From Methanoplanus endosymbiosus (GTDB lineage Archaea; Halobacteriota; Methanomicrobia; Methanomicrobiales; Methanomicrobiaceae), in contig NZ_CP096115.1 of assembly GCF_024662215.1 (NCBI RefSeq), positions 930,001-994,000 of the forward strand: 64,000 nucleotides of DNA. The letters are read 5' to 3'. Positions 16,883-25,144 of this stretch are shown in pieces (position 1 is the first letter of the stretch; each line of letters opens with the position of its first letter). The notes under the pieces are model-generated. The model searched no databases. It was not told the origin of the DNA and saw only the letters and a list, made by a program, of their open reading frames with translations. A program made the position numbers and the translations under genes.

Positions 16883-18438
16883 CTGAGCATACAGAAAAAC
16901 TCACTGATAAAAAAAGCGGGGCAGTACCGGTTCTTATCATTGATGACCTGTATGAGAACCGGTACCTGCTTGAAGTAACTCTGAAATCAAAGGGATATCA
17001 GGTGATAACAGCCCGTAACGGGCAGGAAGCTATGGAATACCTCCACAATCATCCGGTTCGGCTGATCATTTCAGACATCCTGATGCCAAAGATGGATGGG
17101 TTCCAGCTCTGCCGTGAAGTAAAAAAGGATCCTGACCTGAAAAATATTCCTTTTATCTTCTATACAGCATCATATACCAGTGACAAAGACCGCGATTTTG
17201 GGCTTGATCTGGGTGCTGACAGGTACATCATAAAACCAACAGAATCCAGTGAGTTCCTTGCAGAGATCGATGACGTTCTTGCGGAATCAAACACCACCGT
17301 CAATTCTGAACCATTGCTGGGGCCGGAAAATGAGGGTGAATACCTGAAAGAATACAGTGAACGCATCTTTCACAAACTGGAGAAGAAGATCCGGGAGCTT
17401 GAAAAGAAAAATCAGGAATATGAAAAGTCTCAGCAAAACCTTCAGGAGAGCGAAGAGAAGTTCAGAGAACTGTTTGAGAATATCAGCAGTGGTGTGGCAG
17501 TCCTTGAGATGGCCGGAGAAGGAAGCGATTTCATCTTTGTGGATATCAATAAGGCATCAGAACAGCTGGATCATGTCAGAAGAGAGGATGTGGTTGGAAA
17601 CAGTATATTCGGGATCTTTCCCGGCATTGAGGAGTTTGACCTTATTTCTGTGTTACAACGGGTCAATAAAACCGGAACTCCCGAACATATTCCCCTTGCA
17701 GCGTATAAAGATGAACAGACACAGGTATGGCGTGAGAATTATGTGTACCGTCTGCCGTCCGGAGAGCTTGTTGTGGTATATAATGATGTCACCGGGAAGA
17801 AACGGGCAGAGGATGCTCTCATTGAGAGTGAATTCAAATATCACGAAATATTCAATAACATTAACGAAGCGGTTTTCCTGCATGAGGTGATGTCAGATAA
17901 TTCCCGGGGCAATTTCGTGGAGGTCAATGATGTTGCCTGTCATCGTCTGGGGTATTCACGTGAAGAGTTGCTGAATCGTTCTGTTGCAGATATTAATACC
18001 GCAACAGTTAGAAAAGATGACCCGGAACGGGTTCAGGCACTTCATAATAAAAAAGAGCTTTCGTTTGATGCTGAACATGTGCGAAAAGACGGGTCCGTCT
18101 TCCCTGTGCATGTGAATGCCCGGATGATTGAACTTCAGGGCCGTCATTTTATTCTCTCGATCGTACGTGATATGACGGAAGAATATGAGGCACGAAACCG
18201 TGAGGCAATTGCCCTTCGGCAGATTGAGCAGAACCTTACACAGCTTGCGATCTTAAATGATGAGATCAGAAACCCCCTTGCAGTGATCGCCGGTACTGTT
18301 GACCTTTATGATGAGAAGATAGCTACCCCTGTTCTTGAACAGGTTCAGATCATTAATGATATTATAATCCGCCTTGATCGGGGTTGGCTGGAATCAGAGA
18401 AAATACGTGAATATATGAGAAAATACCATGATATTTAG
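16879..18438 (+). CDS. Receiver-PAS-PAS protein ending in a His-less kinase dimerisation domain
   Basis: 519 residues, cytoplasmic. A receiver domain with DD at the acidic pocket and phosphoacceptor Asp66 (SDILMPKMDGF) covers residues 15-130. A coiled linker follows (FHKLEKKIRELEKKNQEYEK), then two PAS domains (about 190-305 and 312-430). The C-terminus, ILNDEIRNPLAVI...RLDRGWLESEKIREYMRKYHDI, matches the end of the PAS protein in the kai operon: Asp461 sits at the H-box His position and no ATPase domain follows. It overlaps the preceding receiver by 4 nt and is the last gene of the cassette. Inferred to be the phosphate-controlled output of the kinase, acting through dimerisation or protein contact. 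Confidence 0.85.
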   Translation: MTEHTEKLTDKKSGAVPVLIIDDLYENRYLLEVTLKSKGYQVITARNGQEAMEYLHNHPVRLIISDILMPKMDGFQLCREVKKDPDLKNIPFIFYTASYTSDKDRDFGLDLGADRYIIKPTESSEFLAEIDDVLAESNTTVNSEPLLGPENEGEYLKEYSERIFHKLEKKIRELEKKNQEYEKSQQNLQESEEKFRELFENISSGVAVLEMAGEGSDFIFVDINKASEQLDHVRREDVVGNSIFGIFPGIEEFDLISVLQRVNKTGTPEHIPLAAYKDEQTQVWRENYVYRLPSGELVVVYNDVTGKKRAEDALIESEFKYHEIFNNINEAVFLHEVMSDNSRGNFVEVNDVACHRLGYSREELLNRSVADINTATVRKDDPERVQALHNKKELSFDAEHVRKDGSVFPVHVNARMIELQGRHFILSIVRDMTEEYEARNREAIALRQIEQNLTQLAILNDEIRNPLAVIAGTVDLYDEKIATPVLEQVQIINDIIIRLDRGWLESEKIREYMRKYHDI

Positions 18439-18836
18439 CGATGAGGTGATAATATAACGGCTATATTGCCGGGTTATGACAGTCAGGCACTAAAAGAGGC
18501 TGCTGCACAAATAATATTTGTTTGACAATTTTATGATTTACAGGCATAATTGGCACAGTTATTGTGGTGATTAACCAAAATTTGCTATCTGATTGTCTCA
18601 CGGTCAGTTAAAAACAGCCATGCATAACTCCGGCATTTATTCTCTCAGCCTGAAGGCAGTCAGTCGAATAAGGGCGCAGGAGTGATCCTGTGCCCTTATT
18701 CGACTCATTTTTAAGCATAAATTACTTTTTAATCTGATCTAAGCTGACATTGTCTGTTTCAGACATCATATCACTGAAAAATACGACTGTGCCAGAGAAT
18801 GGATAGATTTATCACAAAAACATCCAAATAGACCAT
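18439..18836. other. Intergenic region with terminator-like hairpin
   Basis: 398 nt. Apart from the hairpin at 18662-18705 it is non-coding by eye. A short open stretch after 18465 (ILPGYDSQALKEAAAQ in one frame) looks protein-like but has no start and may be gene debris. Confidence 0.5.
18662..18705 (+). terminator. 20-bp hairpin followed by T-run; shares 20 nt with the group II intron 3' end
   Basis: AGTCGAATAAGGGCGCAGGA pairs with TCCTGTGCCCTTATTCGACT across a GTGA loop, with only one G-U pair. CATTTTT follows. As a terminator it would serve the sensory operon ending at 18438. The 3' arm is identical, base for base, to 54539-54559 region sequence at the 3' end of the group II intron. Confidence 0.65.
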
Positions 18837-20012
18837 ATGAACTTTTCGGCTATCAGCCGGGTGCATACATGTATTCTGTGTGTCGTCATCTTCGGACTGA
18901 TTTTTTCATGTGGATGTATCTCCGAATCATCTGTTTCTGAAAACACTTCACCCACAGAGGATACCATCCTGCCGTCTCCCCCGGAGGAGATCAGTGACGG
19001 ACTACAGGACATTGTTACAACAGGTCTTGAAAAGACCGGGATACCGGGATTATTAATCGAAATTTCGACACCTGAATGGATCTGGAGTTCTGCCGCCGGG
19101 AATGCCTCCATTTCCCCCAATGTTTTAGCAACGCCCGATATGCGTTTCATCATCGCCAGTGTCACCAAATCCATCACCAGCACTGCCATACTGAAACTCA
19201 GTGAAGAGGGGAAACTATCCCTTGATGATACTATCGATCACTGGCTGCCTGAAGAGATAGCAGAAAAAATACCTAATTCTTCCAGGATAACCATACGGCA
19301 GCTCCTTGACCATACAAGCGGCATTGCTGATTACAACGAAGACGAGATTATCCGGACTGAATACCCAAAACCCGATCTTCCGGTACCATACCAATATGGG
19401 ATGTGGCAGGGAATCAATGCAAGCCCACTCTTTGAACCGGGTTCGGACTATGAATATTCAAATGTGAATTATATACTCCTCACCCTGATCATTGACCAGG
19501 CAGCCCAGACACCGTATGAGGACTACATCACCAGGGCAATTCTTGTACCGGCAGGCATGAATCAGACCTTTGTCCACCGCACCAACAGCATCCCCGGACC
19601 ACATATGGGGTGCCCTGGAGAAGAGTACGTTGACGGAGAACTGCCTGATTTTTCAAACCTGTATATTCAGTTTGACAGGGGAGCAGGGGATATTGTCAGT
19701 ACACCGTCCGATATGAACAGATTCCATCTTTTACTCGAAGATGCGAAGATCATAAGTCCTGAATCACTTCAGGAGATGAAAACGATTAACAAAATGGATT
19801 ATGGACTTGGATACGCAGGCATCACCAACTCTTCAATGAATTTAACACTGTGGGGACACACCGGAGGATATCCGGGATCATATACTATGTGGTACTACTG
19901 GGAAGAGGAAGAGACTGCATTAACTATCAATATGAATTCACTTGGAGATATAGGAGGAGCAAACAGGGAGATTCTAATCCCCCTTCTCAGTTATATTCAA
20001 CAACAGGAGTGA
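18837..20012 (+). CDS. Serine beta-lactamase-fold lipoprotein (class C-like hydrolase)
   Basis: 391 residues. A signal sequence ends in FSCGC, a lipobox-like anchor, followed by a Ser/Thr/Pro-rich linker (to about 60). The catalytic domain has the SxxK motif SVTKS (about residue 110), a YSN motif in YEYSNVNYILL, and HTGG near the C-terminus, the three signatures of the beta-lactamase/penicillin-binding-protein-like family. Archaea lack murein, so the substrate is more likely a peptide or ester than a beta-lactam. ATG follows an A/T-rich stretch without a clear Shine-Dalgarno, so it may be leaderless. Monocistronic. Confidence 0.88.
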   Translation: MNFSAISRVHTCILCVVIFGLIFSCGCISESSVSENTSPTEDTILPSPPEEISDGLQDIVTTGLEKTGIPGLLIEISTPEWIWSSAAGNASISPNVLATPDMRFIIASVTKSITSTAILKLSEEGKLSLDDTIDHWLPEEIAEKIPNSSRITIRQLLDHTSGIADYNEDEIIRTEYPKPDLPVPYQYGMWQGINASPLFEPGSDYEYSNVNYILLTLIIDQAAQTPYEDYITRAILVPAGMNQTFVHRTNSIPGPHMGCPGEEYVDGELPDFSNLYIQFDRGAGDIVSTPSDMNRFHLLLEDAKIISPESLQEMKTINKMDYGLGYAGITNSSMNLTLWGHTGGYPGSYTMWYYWEEEETALTINMNSLGDIGGANREILIPLLSYIQQQE

Positions 20013-20601
20013 AATCACACCCCCTTTTTCTTAGACCATAACAATAGAATAGCAGGGAATACAATTCAGATAATCTAAATAAGACCGAACTCAATTTTTT
20101 GCCGCAGGCCCATATCAATAAAACTTCTGAACCCAGCAGAAAGTCTTCAGGAGCTAAAGAAAAGATTCAGGTTTTTCAAAGTCCTTCAGCTCAAATGATG
20201 CCAGTCGGAGATCCTTAAAATTATTCAGCGGTTTTATGATGCAGCTCCTCTTAACCCCGGAATTCTGATACAAATTCCTGAACTGACTGAAATGATTGTT
20301 TTGTCTGTTCTGTGAGAGTTATTACCACCCGTAACTTTATCATCTCCATCATATGCAACAGTAACAGAGACATTTATGCATTCAAAATGTATGAATGTGT
20401 GCAATGGAAATATATGAAAATGTGCAGCAGAAATATATGGATCTGTGCAATGAAAATATATGATCTGCCATATGGAATGTAAATATCAGCTGGAAGAACC
20501 GGAATCATAACAATAACAACTGCACCCCGGCCAATGCAGATATTAAAAGAGCAGACGGACTTCCGGCAGAAAAAAGGATTAATATTTCAGAGAACCGGTT
20601 A
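20013..20601. other. Convergent intergenic region with 23-nt iterated repeat
   Basis: 589 nt between two gene 3' ends. No credible gene is seen. The region holds the 23-nt repeat array at about 20352-20466. Confidence 0.55.
20352..20466. repeat. Five 23-nt imperfect tandem repeats
   Basis: Units start at 20352, 20375, 20398, 20421 and 20444, exactly 23 nt apart. The last three share TGTGCA at the start and AAATATATG in the middle. The first two keep TATGCA and lose similarity toward the right. The spacing, close to two helical turns, resembles iterons or multi-site protein binding arrays. Confidence 0.7.
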
Positions 20602-21486
20602 TCATCCCTTATTTATCGCATAATCAACAGCCGCCTGTGCATGTATCGTCATCGTGTCAAATACCGCAATATCAACATCCTCCTGAGATACAAGCAGTGG
20701 AATCTCAGTGCAGCCAAGAATTACACCCTCAGCTCCTTCTTCCTCAAGCCGGCCGATAATTTCAACAAACCCTGCCCTTGACTCATCAGTAATAATTCCG
20801 GCACATAGTTCATCAAATATCACGGAATTGACATAATCACGATCGGATTCATCCGGAACAATTACCTCAATACCATACTTATCCTCAAGAATATCCCTGT
20901 AAAAACTCTCCTCCATCGTATATTTCCTGCCCAGTAGTCCGACAGTCTTAACCCCTTTCTCCTTAATCCTCTCACCTGTTGCATCTGCTATATGAAGAAC
21001 GGGGATATCGACATTATCCTCAATATCTCCGGCAGTCGAGTGCATCGTATTGGAGCAGATGATAATAAAATCAGCCCCTCCGGCCTCAAGCCTCTTTGCA
21101 GCTTCAACCATAGTATTCCTCAGAGGCCCCCAGTCACCATCCTCTGCAAGCCTCTCCTGCTTTGAAAAATTCCCAAACTCCACCGAACACATGAGAATCT
21201 CAGCAGAATGCAGCCCACCAAGCCTCTCATTAGCCATCTCATTCATCATCCTGTAATATTCAAGAGATGAAACCCAGCTGATACCTCCGATAACTCCAAT
21301 AGTCTTCATCTCATCTGCCCCGGAAAAATAACCCAGATTACCGGTACCGGTATCCACACCTGAAGACTCCGGTTCAGCACATCCGGAATCAACACAACCT
21401 CCGGCTGCAAGTGACAGAGCAACCAAAAGCAGTAAAAATATCTCAAATATGTAACCAGGTCCAAATCTTTTCTTCAGTCCTGACAT
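20602..21486 (-). CDS. Aspartate/glutamate racemase-family protein with lipoprotein signal
   Basis: 294 residues. The first 60 form a lipoprotein leader: basic start, hydrophobic FEIFLLLLVALSLAAGGC with Cys31 as lipidation site, then a Ser/Gly/Thr-rich spacer. The catalytic domain begins at MKTIGVIGGISW (Met60) and carries both catalytic cysteines, in ICSNTMHS and LGCTEIPLL. Cytosolic members of the family normally start at the equivalent of Met60. As read, the enzyme would sit outside the membrane and act on extracellular Asp or Glu. An internal start at Met60 (21309) could also yield a cytosolic form, but no strong Shine-Dalgarno is seen there. Confidence 0.85.
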   Translation of the reverse strand: MSGLKKRFGPGYIFEIFLLLLVALSLAAGGCVDSGCAEPESSGVDTGTGNLGYFSGADEMKTIGVIGGISWVSSLEYYRMMNEMANERLGGLHSAEILMCSVEFGNFSKQERLAEDGDWGPLRNTMVEAAKRLEAGGADFIIICSNTMHSTAGDIEDNVDIPVLHIADATGERIKEKGVKTVGLLGRKYTMEESFYRDILEDKYGIEVIVPDESDRDYVNSVIFDELCAGIITDESRAGFVEIIGRLEEEGAEGVILGCTEIPLLVSQEDVDIAVFDTMTIHAQAAVDYAINKG

Positions 21487-21536
21487 AATCCTTAAAATTC
21501 TTTTGTTCCTTCAGATAATTACAATTAACCCCGTTT

Positions 21537-22097
21537 TCATTCATCACCAACAAGAATTTCTGTCAGATAACCGCTGATTACTGAAAATATAAGCATATAA
21601 ACAGTCAGCACAACGGTAAATAAGACCCCAAAGTAGAAGATCATCAGAGGCAGAAGCGGCACCTTAACAGCACGGTTGTACAGAAATACCGCAGCCAGGG
21701 ACGGTCTCATTCCCTTACGACGAAGTTCGGCAAGAAACGGAAACCAGACATATACAGGACCGGAAGAGATAATCCCGCCGGCAATTGCCACAAGCCAGCC
21801 TGTAATGCCCGACTCACTTCCGAGATATTTAATGATCTTATCAGGCTTAACCAGAAGATCAGTAACGAGAATAAATACAAAGACCAGGCTTAAAACAGGT
21901 GCAATCTGAACAATCAGCCCTGAAAATATGTTTAATGCCCTTAATACCGCAGATATGTCAAAAGCTGCCACAACCGCATATAGAATAAGCACAAAGGCAA
22001 AAAAATACCAGCCGGACTTTGAAATGCCCTTATTACCCTGACCGTTACCCCCTGCACCTTTTTTTGGGAGAACAACGCCGGAATCTCTGTTACTCAT
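21537..22097 (-). CDS. Permease subunit, C-terminal half (YraQ/ArsP-like)
   Basis: 186 residues with about four membrane segments after a Gly/Lys-rich cytoplasmic start. GGIISSGPVYVWFPFLAELR...GMRPSLAAVFLYNRAVKVPLLP resembles the second half of the predicted permease family that includes YraQ and ArsP. Its start overlaps the stop of the partner gene (ATGA). The pair replaces the usual single polypeptide, so the two must assemble together. Substrate unknown. Confidence 0.7.
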   Translation of the reverse strand: MSNRDSGVVLPKKGAGGNGQGNKGISKSGWYFFAFVLILYAVVAAFDISAVLRALNIFSGLIVQIAPVLSLVFVFILVTDLLVKPDKIIKYLGSESGITGWLVAIAGGIISSGPVYVWFPFLAELRRKGMRPSLAAVFLYNRAVKVPLLPLMIFYFGVLFTVVLTVYMLIFSVISGYLTEILVGDE

Positions 22098-22522
22098 AGC
22101 GAAACACCTGCAAAAATTAGTGTCAGCCCGACAAGAACAGCAGCAGCTATCGAAAATATAAACGAGAGCAGGTTTCTGACAAGAGCAAACCTTCGCCCCA
22201 AAATCTCCATCTCAGCCGGAAGCGAGATTAAGCCCACTGTCACCCAGGAGAGGATAAACGCAGTAACCGCCATAATACTCACATGAAGGGATAACAGTTC
22301 ACCGCCGATTATATAACTGGTAATAGGATTACCACCGGCAATACTCCCAAAAGCCGCCCCGATGAATGGATCAATAATCCAGTTTCCGGTAAAAAAACCG
22401 GCATAGACCTCAGGGGAAACTGTCGCATTCACGAGGCTTATCAGCAGCAGAACACCAAGCAGAACAGGAATAACCTGAAGAAATGACCTCCCCGTCTTAA
22501 GGGCACTCCGGGAAAAATTCAT
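22094..22522 (-). CDS. Permease subunit, N-terminal half (YraQ/ArsP-like)
   Basis: 142 residues with four hydrophobic segments. IDPFIGAAFGSIAGGNPITSYIIGGELL holds the conserved GN-P-T turn typical of one half of the same permease family. First gene of a two-gene unit, overlapping its partner by 4 nt. It is too short alone to be a transporter. Confidence 0.7.
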   Translation of the reverse strand: MNFSRSALKTGRSFLQVIPVLLGVLLLISLVNATVSPEVYAGFFTGNWIIDPFIGAAFGSIAGGNPITSYIIGGELLSLHVSIMAVTAFILSWVTVGLISLPAEMEILGRRFALVRNLLSFIFSIAAAVLVGLTLIFAGVSL

Positions 22523-22617
22523 AATATGCCATTTGATTCCTCAGATATTCAAATTAGTGGTGTAAAAATCTGAAAATAAAAAAATCTGTCTTAACCCATT
22601 CACAGGCAGCAAAAACA

Positions 22618-24759
22618 TCACCACCTCCGGCAGAAGTGCTTCATAATATACTCACCCGTATGCTTGGGCGAGAGTTCAACAGAAGATGAATCCTCCCGGA
22701 TATAAAACAACTCCTCACTTCTGCCCTCATGATTATTATCTCTCAGCACCACATAAAACGGAACATCCTCGGACTTAAAGACCTGAATCCAGCATAATAT
22801 CTCTCCTCTCACCTCGTGAAAATCTATAGCAAAATAACGGCTGAAATGGTTCTTCACATCCTTAGGATAGATCATCTTATTGATGACCTCATCAACAATC
22901 TTTCTCCGGTAGCCGTCCTTATTGCGGTTATCCAGCTTTGAAAACTCACTCTCAATTCCGACAATCTTTAATGAATCATCCTCCGGATTCTCCTTAACGC
23001 CGATAATAAGATTTCCGCCATTACTATTCAGAAAAGAGACTATATTCCTGGCAATCTTAAACTTTGAATAGTCACGCCCAAGCCACCAGAATCTCTTATC
23101 ATCAACAGTCTTCTCCGGATTCTCACTCCAGAAAATACTCGTCTTAAATTCAGCAGTGTCCCTCTCACCGGAATCAATAATATCCTGGAGATTCTGAAGT
23201 TTTTTCGGCTTAACCTCTTTATCCGGTCTTAAAGAACGGCTGAAATGAATATTATTAATACTAAGGGAATAGTCCAGATTCAGAATATCCTCATCACTCC
23301 TGGCAAAGATAACATCATTAACAAACTCACCAAAAAACTTCAGTGCCTTATCCCCTTCAGCCCATTCATGATAGCAGTGTAAAATTTCCACACCGGTCTC
23401 CTTCTCAACATATTCCCAGTCAATGCTTCTGTGATAACTCTCAACATCACAGTCTGTAAAATCAAAGATGAGCTTAATACCCCTCACAGTTACATAATCT
23501 GCCAGAATCTTAGAGAGGGTTTTATTCTTCGTCCACTGCCAGTAAGCCGCATTATCACTCCCAAACTGGCAGCTGTAATTCTGAACATACTCAAAAGGAG
23601 ATAAAAGGCCGTAACATGCAGAGATTATCAGGAAATGCTTATCTGAAGAGAGAAGCCTCACCCTTCCTTCATCATCAAGTCCGTCATAGAAATCGCCGTT
23701 ATACCTGAATACCGCCGGAAGATACTCCCCACTGTCATCACCGCCGGAAAAATCAGGGCCGAACCTGAGATCATCATTATTAATGATCTCATTCTCAAAA
23801 TTGTCCCAGACAATTCTGTTACTCTTTAGCTTCCCGTAGATCTCAGCCCTGTTCTCCATAACAAGCCTGACAGATTCCGGACCAATCCCACTCTTAGCAA
23901 TAGAAAATTCCGGCGAATAACCTGACTTCTCTTTATCAGACGATTTATGGAAGGAATCAATAGTTAGAATTAAAACAGAACCTTCAGGATTATAATCCGA
24001 AAAATTCAGATAAATGCCCTCATCCGGAAGTATAACCTCAGTTAAGGGACTGAGAACAACGCCATTAATCTGGGCATTGAATATTGCTTTCTCAACATCT
24101 GCCGCCCTCCACTTAGAGCCAGTCTTCTCCTCAAGAAGAGATGAATAATCCCGGCAGAACCCAGTCAGCCCCTTATATGCATTGTAATTGCTTATAGCGT
24201 CATCCTCACCTGTGCCGCTCACAACCCCTGACCGGAAAACAAAATCAGGCAGTCCGGAATAGCCAAACCTTCTCTTATTACTGTTCCACCATCTTCCGAT
24301 ATGCCGGTCAGTCATCGGATAATTGTCCGGATCATAAAATGAAAGAAAAGTAAGCGGAATGGCAAAACCGCCATCAAACCCGGAGAGGTGCCTCATATCA
24401 GAGAAATTTCCGATTGTGAAATCCCCGGCCAGCTTCTTAAGGGAATGTGCAAATTTATTCCAGACAACGGGATCAGAAAACCTTCTCAGTGTCCGGTATG
24501 TCAGCCTCTCCCTTCTCTCAGTACTGTAATAATTCTTCCAGAAGCAGACCTCACCGGCAACTGCAAAATTCGCAATACCTGGTTTTTTTACTGCCGACCG
24601 GAATTTTTTCTCAAATTCTGGGAGGTTTTCTGAATCAATCACTCCGGAAAAATAGCCGTCATATTCATGCGAACCGCTGAAATCAGAGAGATTCACATTC
24701 CAGGTGAATTCAGATGCAGCTTTCACCCAGGTCCCGGCTGCCTGATCAATACCCGCCAT
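22618..24759 (-). CDS. Large three-part protein with C-terminal AlbA_2 domain
   Basis: 713 residues, soluble, monocistronic. C-terminal residues about 530-713 are an AlbA_2/Schlafen-type domain (DTAEFKTSIFW, IVSFLNSNGGNLIIGVKE, LFYIREDSSSVEL). The N-terminal ~230 residues contain FAIPLTFLSFYDPDNYPMTDRHIGRWW, reminiscent of a helix-hairpin-helix/HhH-GPD-like segment, but I do not recognise the family. The middle (about 240-530) includes KHFLIISACYGLLSPFEYVQNYSC, similar in style to the YaaA/DUF6884 group. Both non-AlbA assignments are weak. Proteins with AlbA_2 and added domains are frequent in defence and stress loci, so a defence role is possible but inferred. Codon use appears like its neighbours. 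Confidence 0.7.
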   Translation of the reverse strand: MAGIDQAAGTWVKAASEFTWNVNLSDFSGSHEYDGYFSGVIDSENLPEFEKKFRSAVKKPGIANFAVAGEVCFWKNYYSTERRERLTYRTLRRFSDPVVWNKFAHSLKKLAGDFTIGNFSDMRHLSGFDGGFAIPLTFLSFYDPDNYPMTDRHIGRWWNSNKRRFGYSGLPDFVFRSGVVSGTGEDDAISNYNAYKGLTGFCRDYSSLLEEKTGSKWRAADVEKAIFNAQINGVVLSPLTEVILPDEGIYLNFSDYNPEGSVLILTIDSFHKSSDKEKSGYSPEFSIAKSGIGPESVRLVMENRAEIYGKLKSNRIVWDNFENEIINNDDLRFGPDFSGGDDSGEYLPAVFRYNGDFYDGLDDEGRVRLLSSDKHFLIISACYGLLSPFEYVQNYSCQFGSDNAAYWQWTKNKTLSKILADYVTVRGIKLIFDFTDCDVESYHRSIDWEYVEKETGVEILHCYHEWAEGDKALKFFGEFVNDVIFARSDEDILNLDYSLSINNIHFSRSLRPDKEVKPKKLQNLQDIIDSGERDTAEFKTSIFWSENPEKTVDDKRFWWLGRDYSKFKIARNIVSFLNSNGGNLIIGVKENPEDDSLKIVGIESEFSKLDNRNKDGYRRKIVDEVINKMIYPKDVKNHFSRYFAIDFHEVRGEILCWIQVFKSEDVPFYVVLRDNNHEGRSEELFYIREDSSSVELSPKHTGEYIMKHFCRRW

Positions 24760-24823
24760 ATATTAAAATGAACAGTAATGATAAAAAAGACCTTTTAATT
24801 GAAAGACAAAAAGGGAGAGATAG

Positions 24824-24979
24824 TTATTCCGGGTTAGAATCAGTTTTAATCCATTTTGTGCTGTCACATCTCGGACATGCCGGAAGCTTCTCTGAGTCTT
24901 CCTTAAGTATAATTATCTCAGAGCATAATATGCACCTGTAATTACCCTTACCGGCTGCCTCACCTGTTGAATGTTTCAT
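24824..24979 (-). CDS. Small zinc-ribbon protein
   Basis: 51 residues from ATG at 24979 to TAA at 24826. The start MKHSTGEAAGKGNYRC is typical of a small archaeal/bacterial zinc-ribbon family. Two metal-binding knuckles, CILC and CPRC, lie 19 residues apart. The product would be a cytoplasmic Zn-binding domain of unknown partner. It lies in the spacer upstream of the 713-residue gene, on the same strand. Confidence 0.8.
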   Translation of the reverse strand: MKHSTGEAAGKGNYRCILCSEIIILKEDSEKLPACPRCDSTKWIKTDSNPE

Positions 24980-25144
24980 TACATCACACCCTCATTTTAG
25001 AGCAGCTGACTGCCCGTACAGTATTGGAGCAGACAATATATAATACATTATAAAGATTATTATCCCACACAACAACATAAATAATACATAACAATTTATC
25101 AGTAAAATAAACAATATTGCCAAAAATGATAGTTTTTAGAAATA

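Noticed and set aside
18465-18530. Protein-like stretch ILPGYDSQALKEAAAQ
   Set aside because: No start codon or continuing frame; too short to assign.
20120-20200. LLNPAESLQELKK-like translation resembling the beta-lactamase C-terminus
   Set aside because: Only about a dozen residues match; no extended collinearity with 18837-20012, so a gene fossil is not supported.
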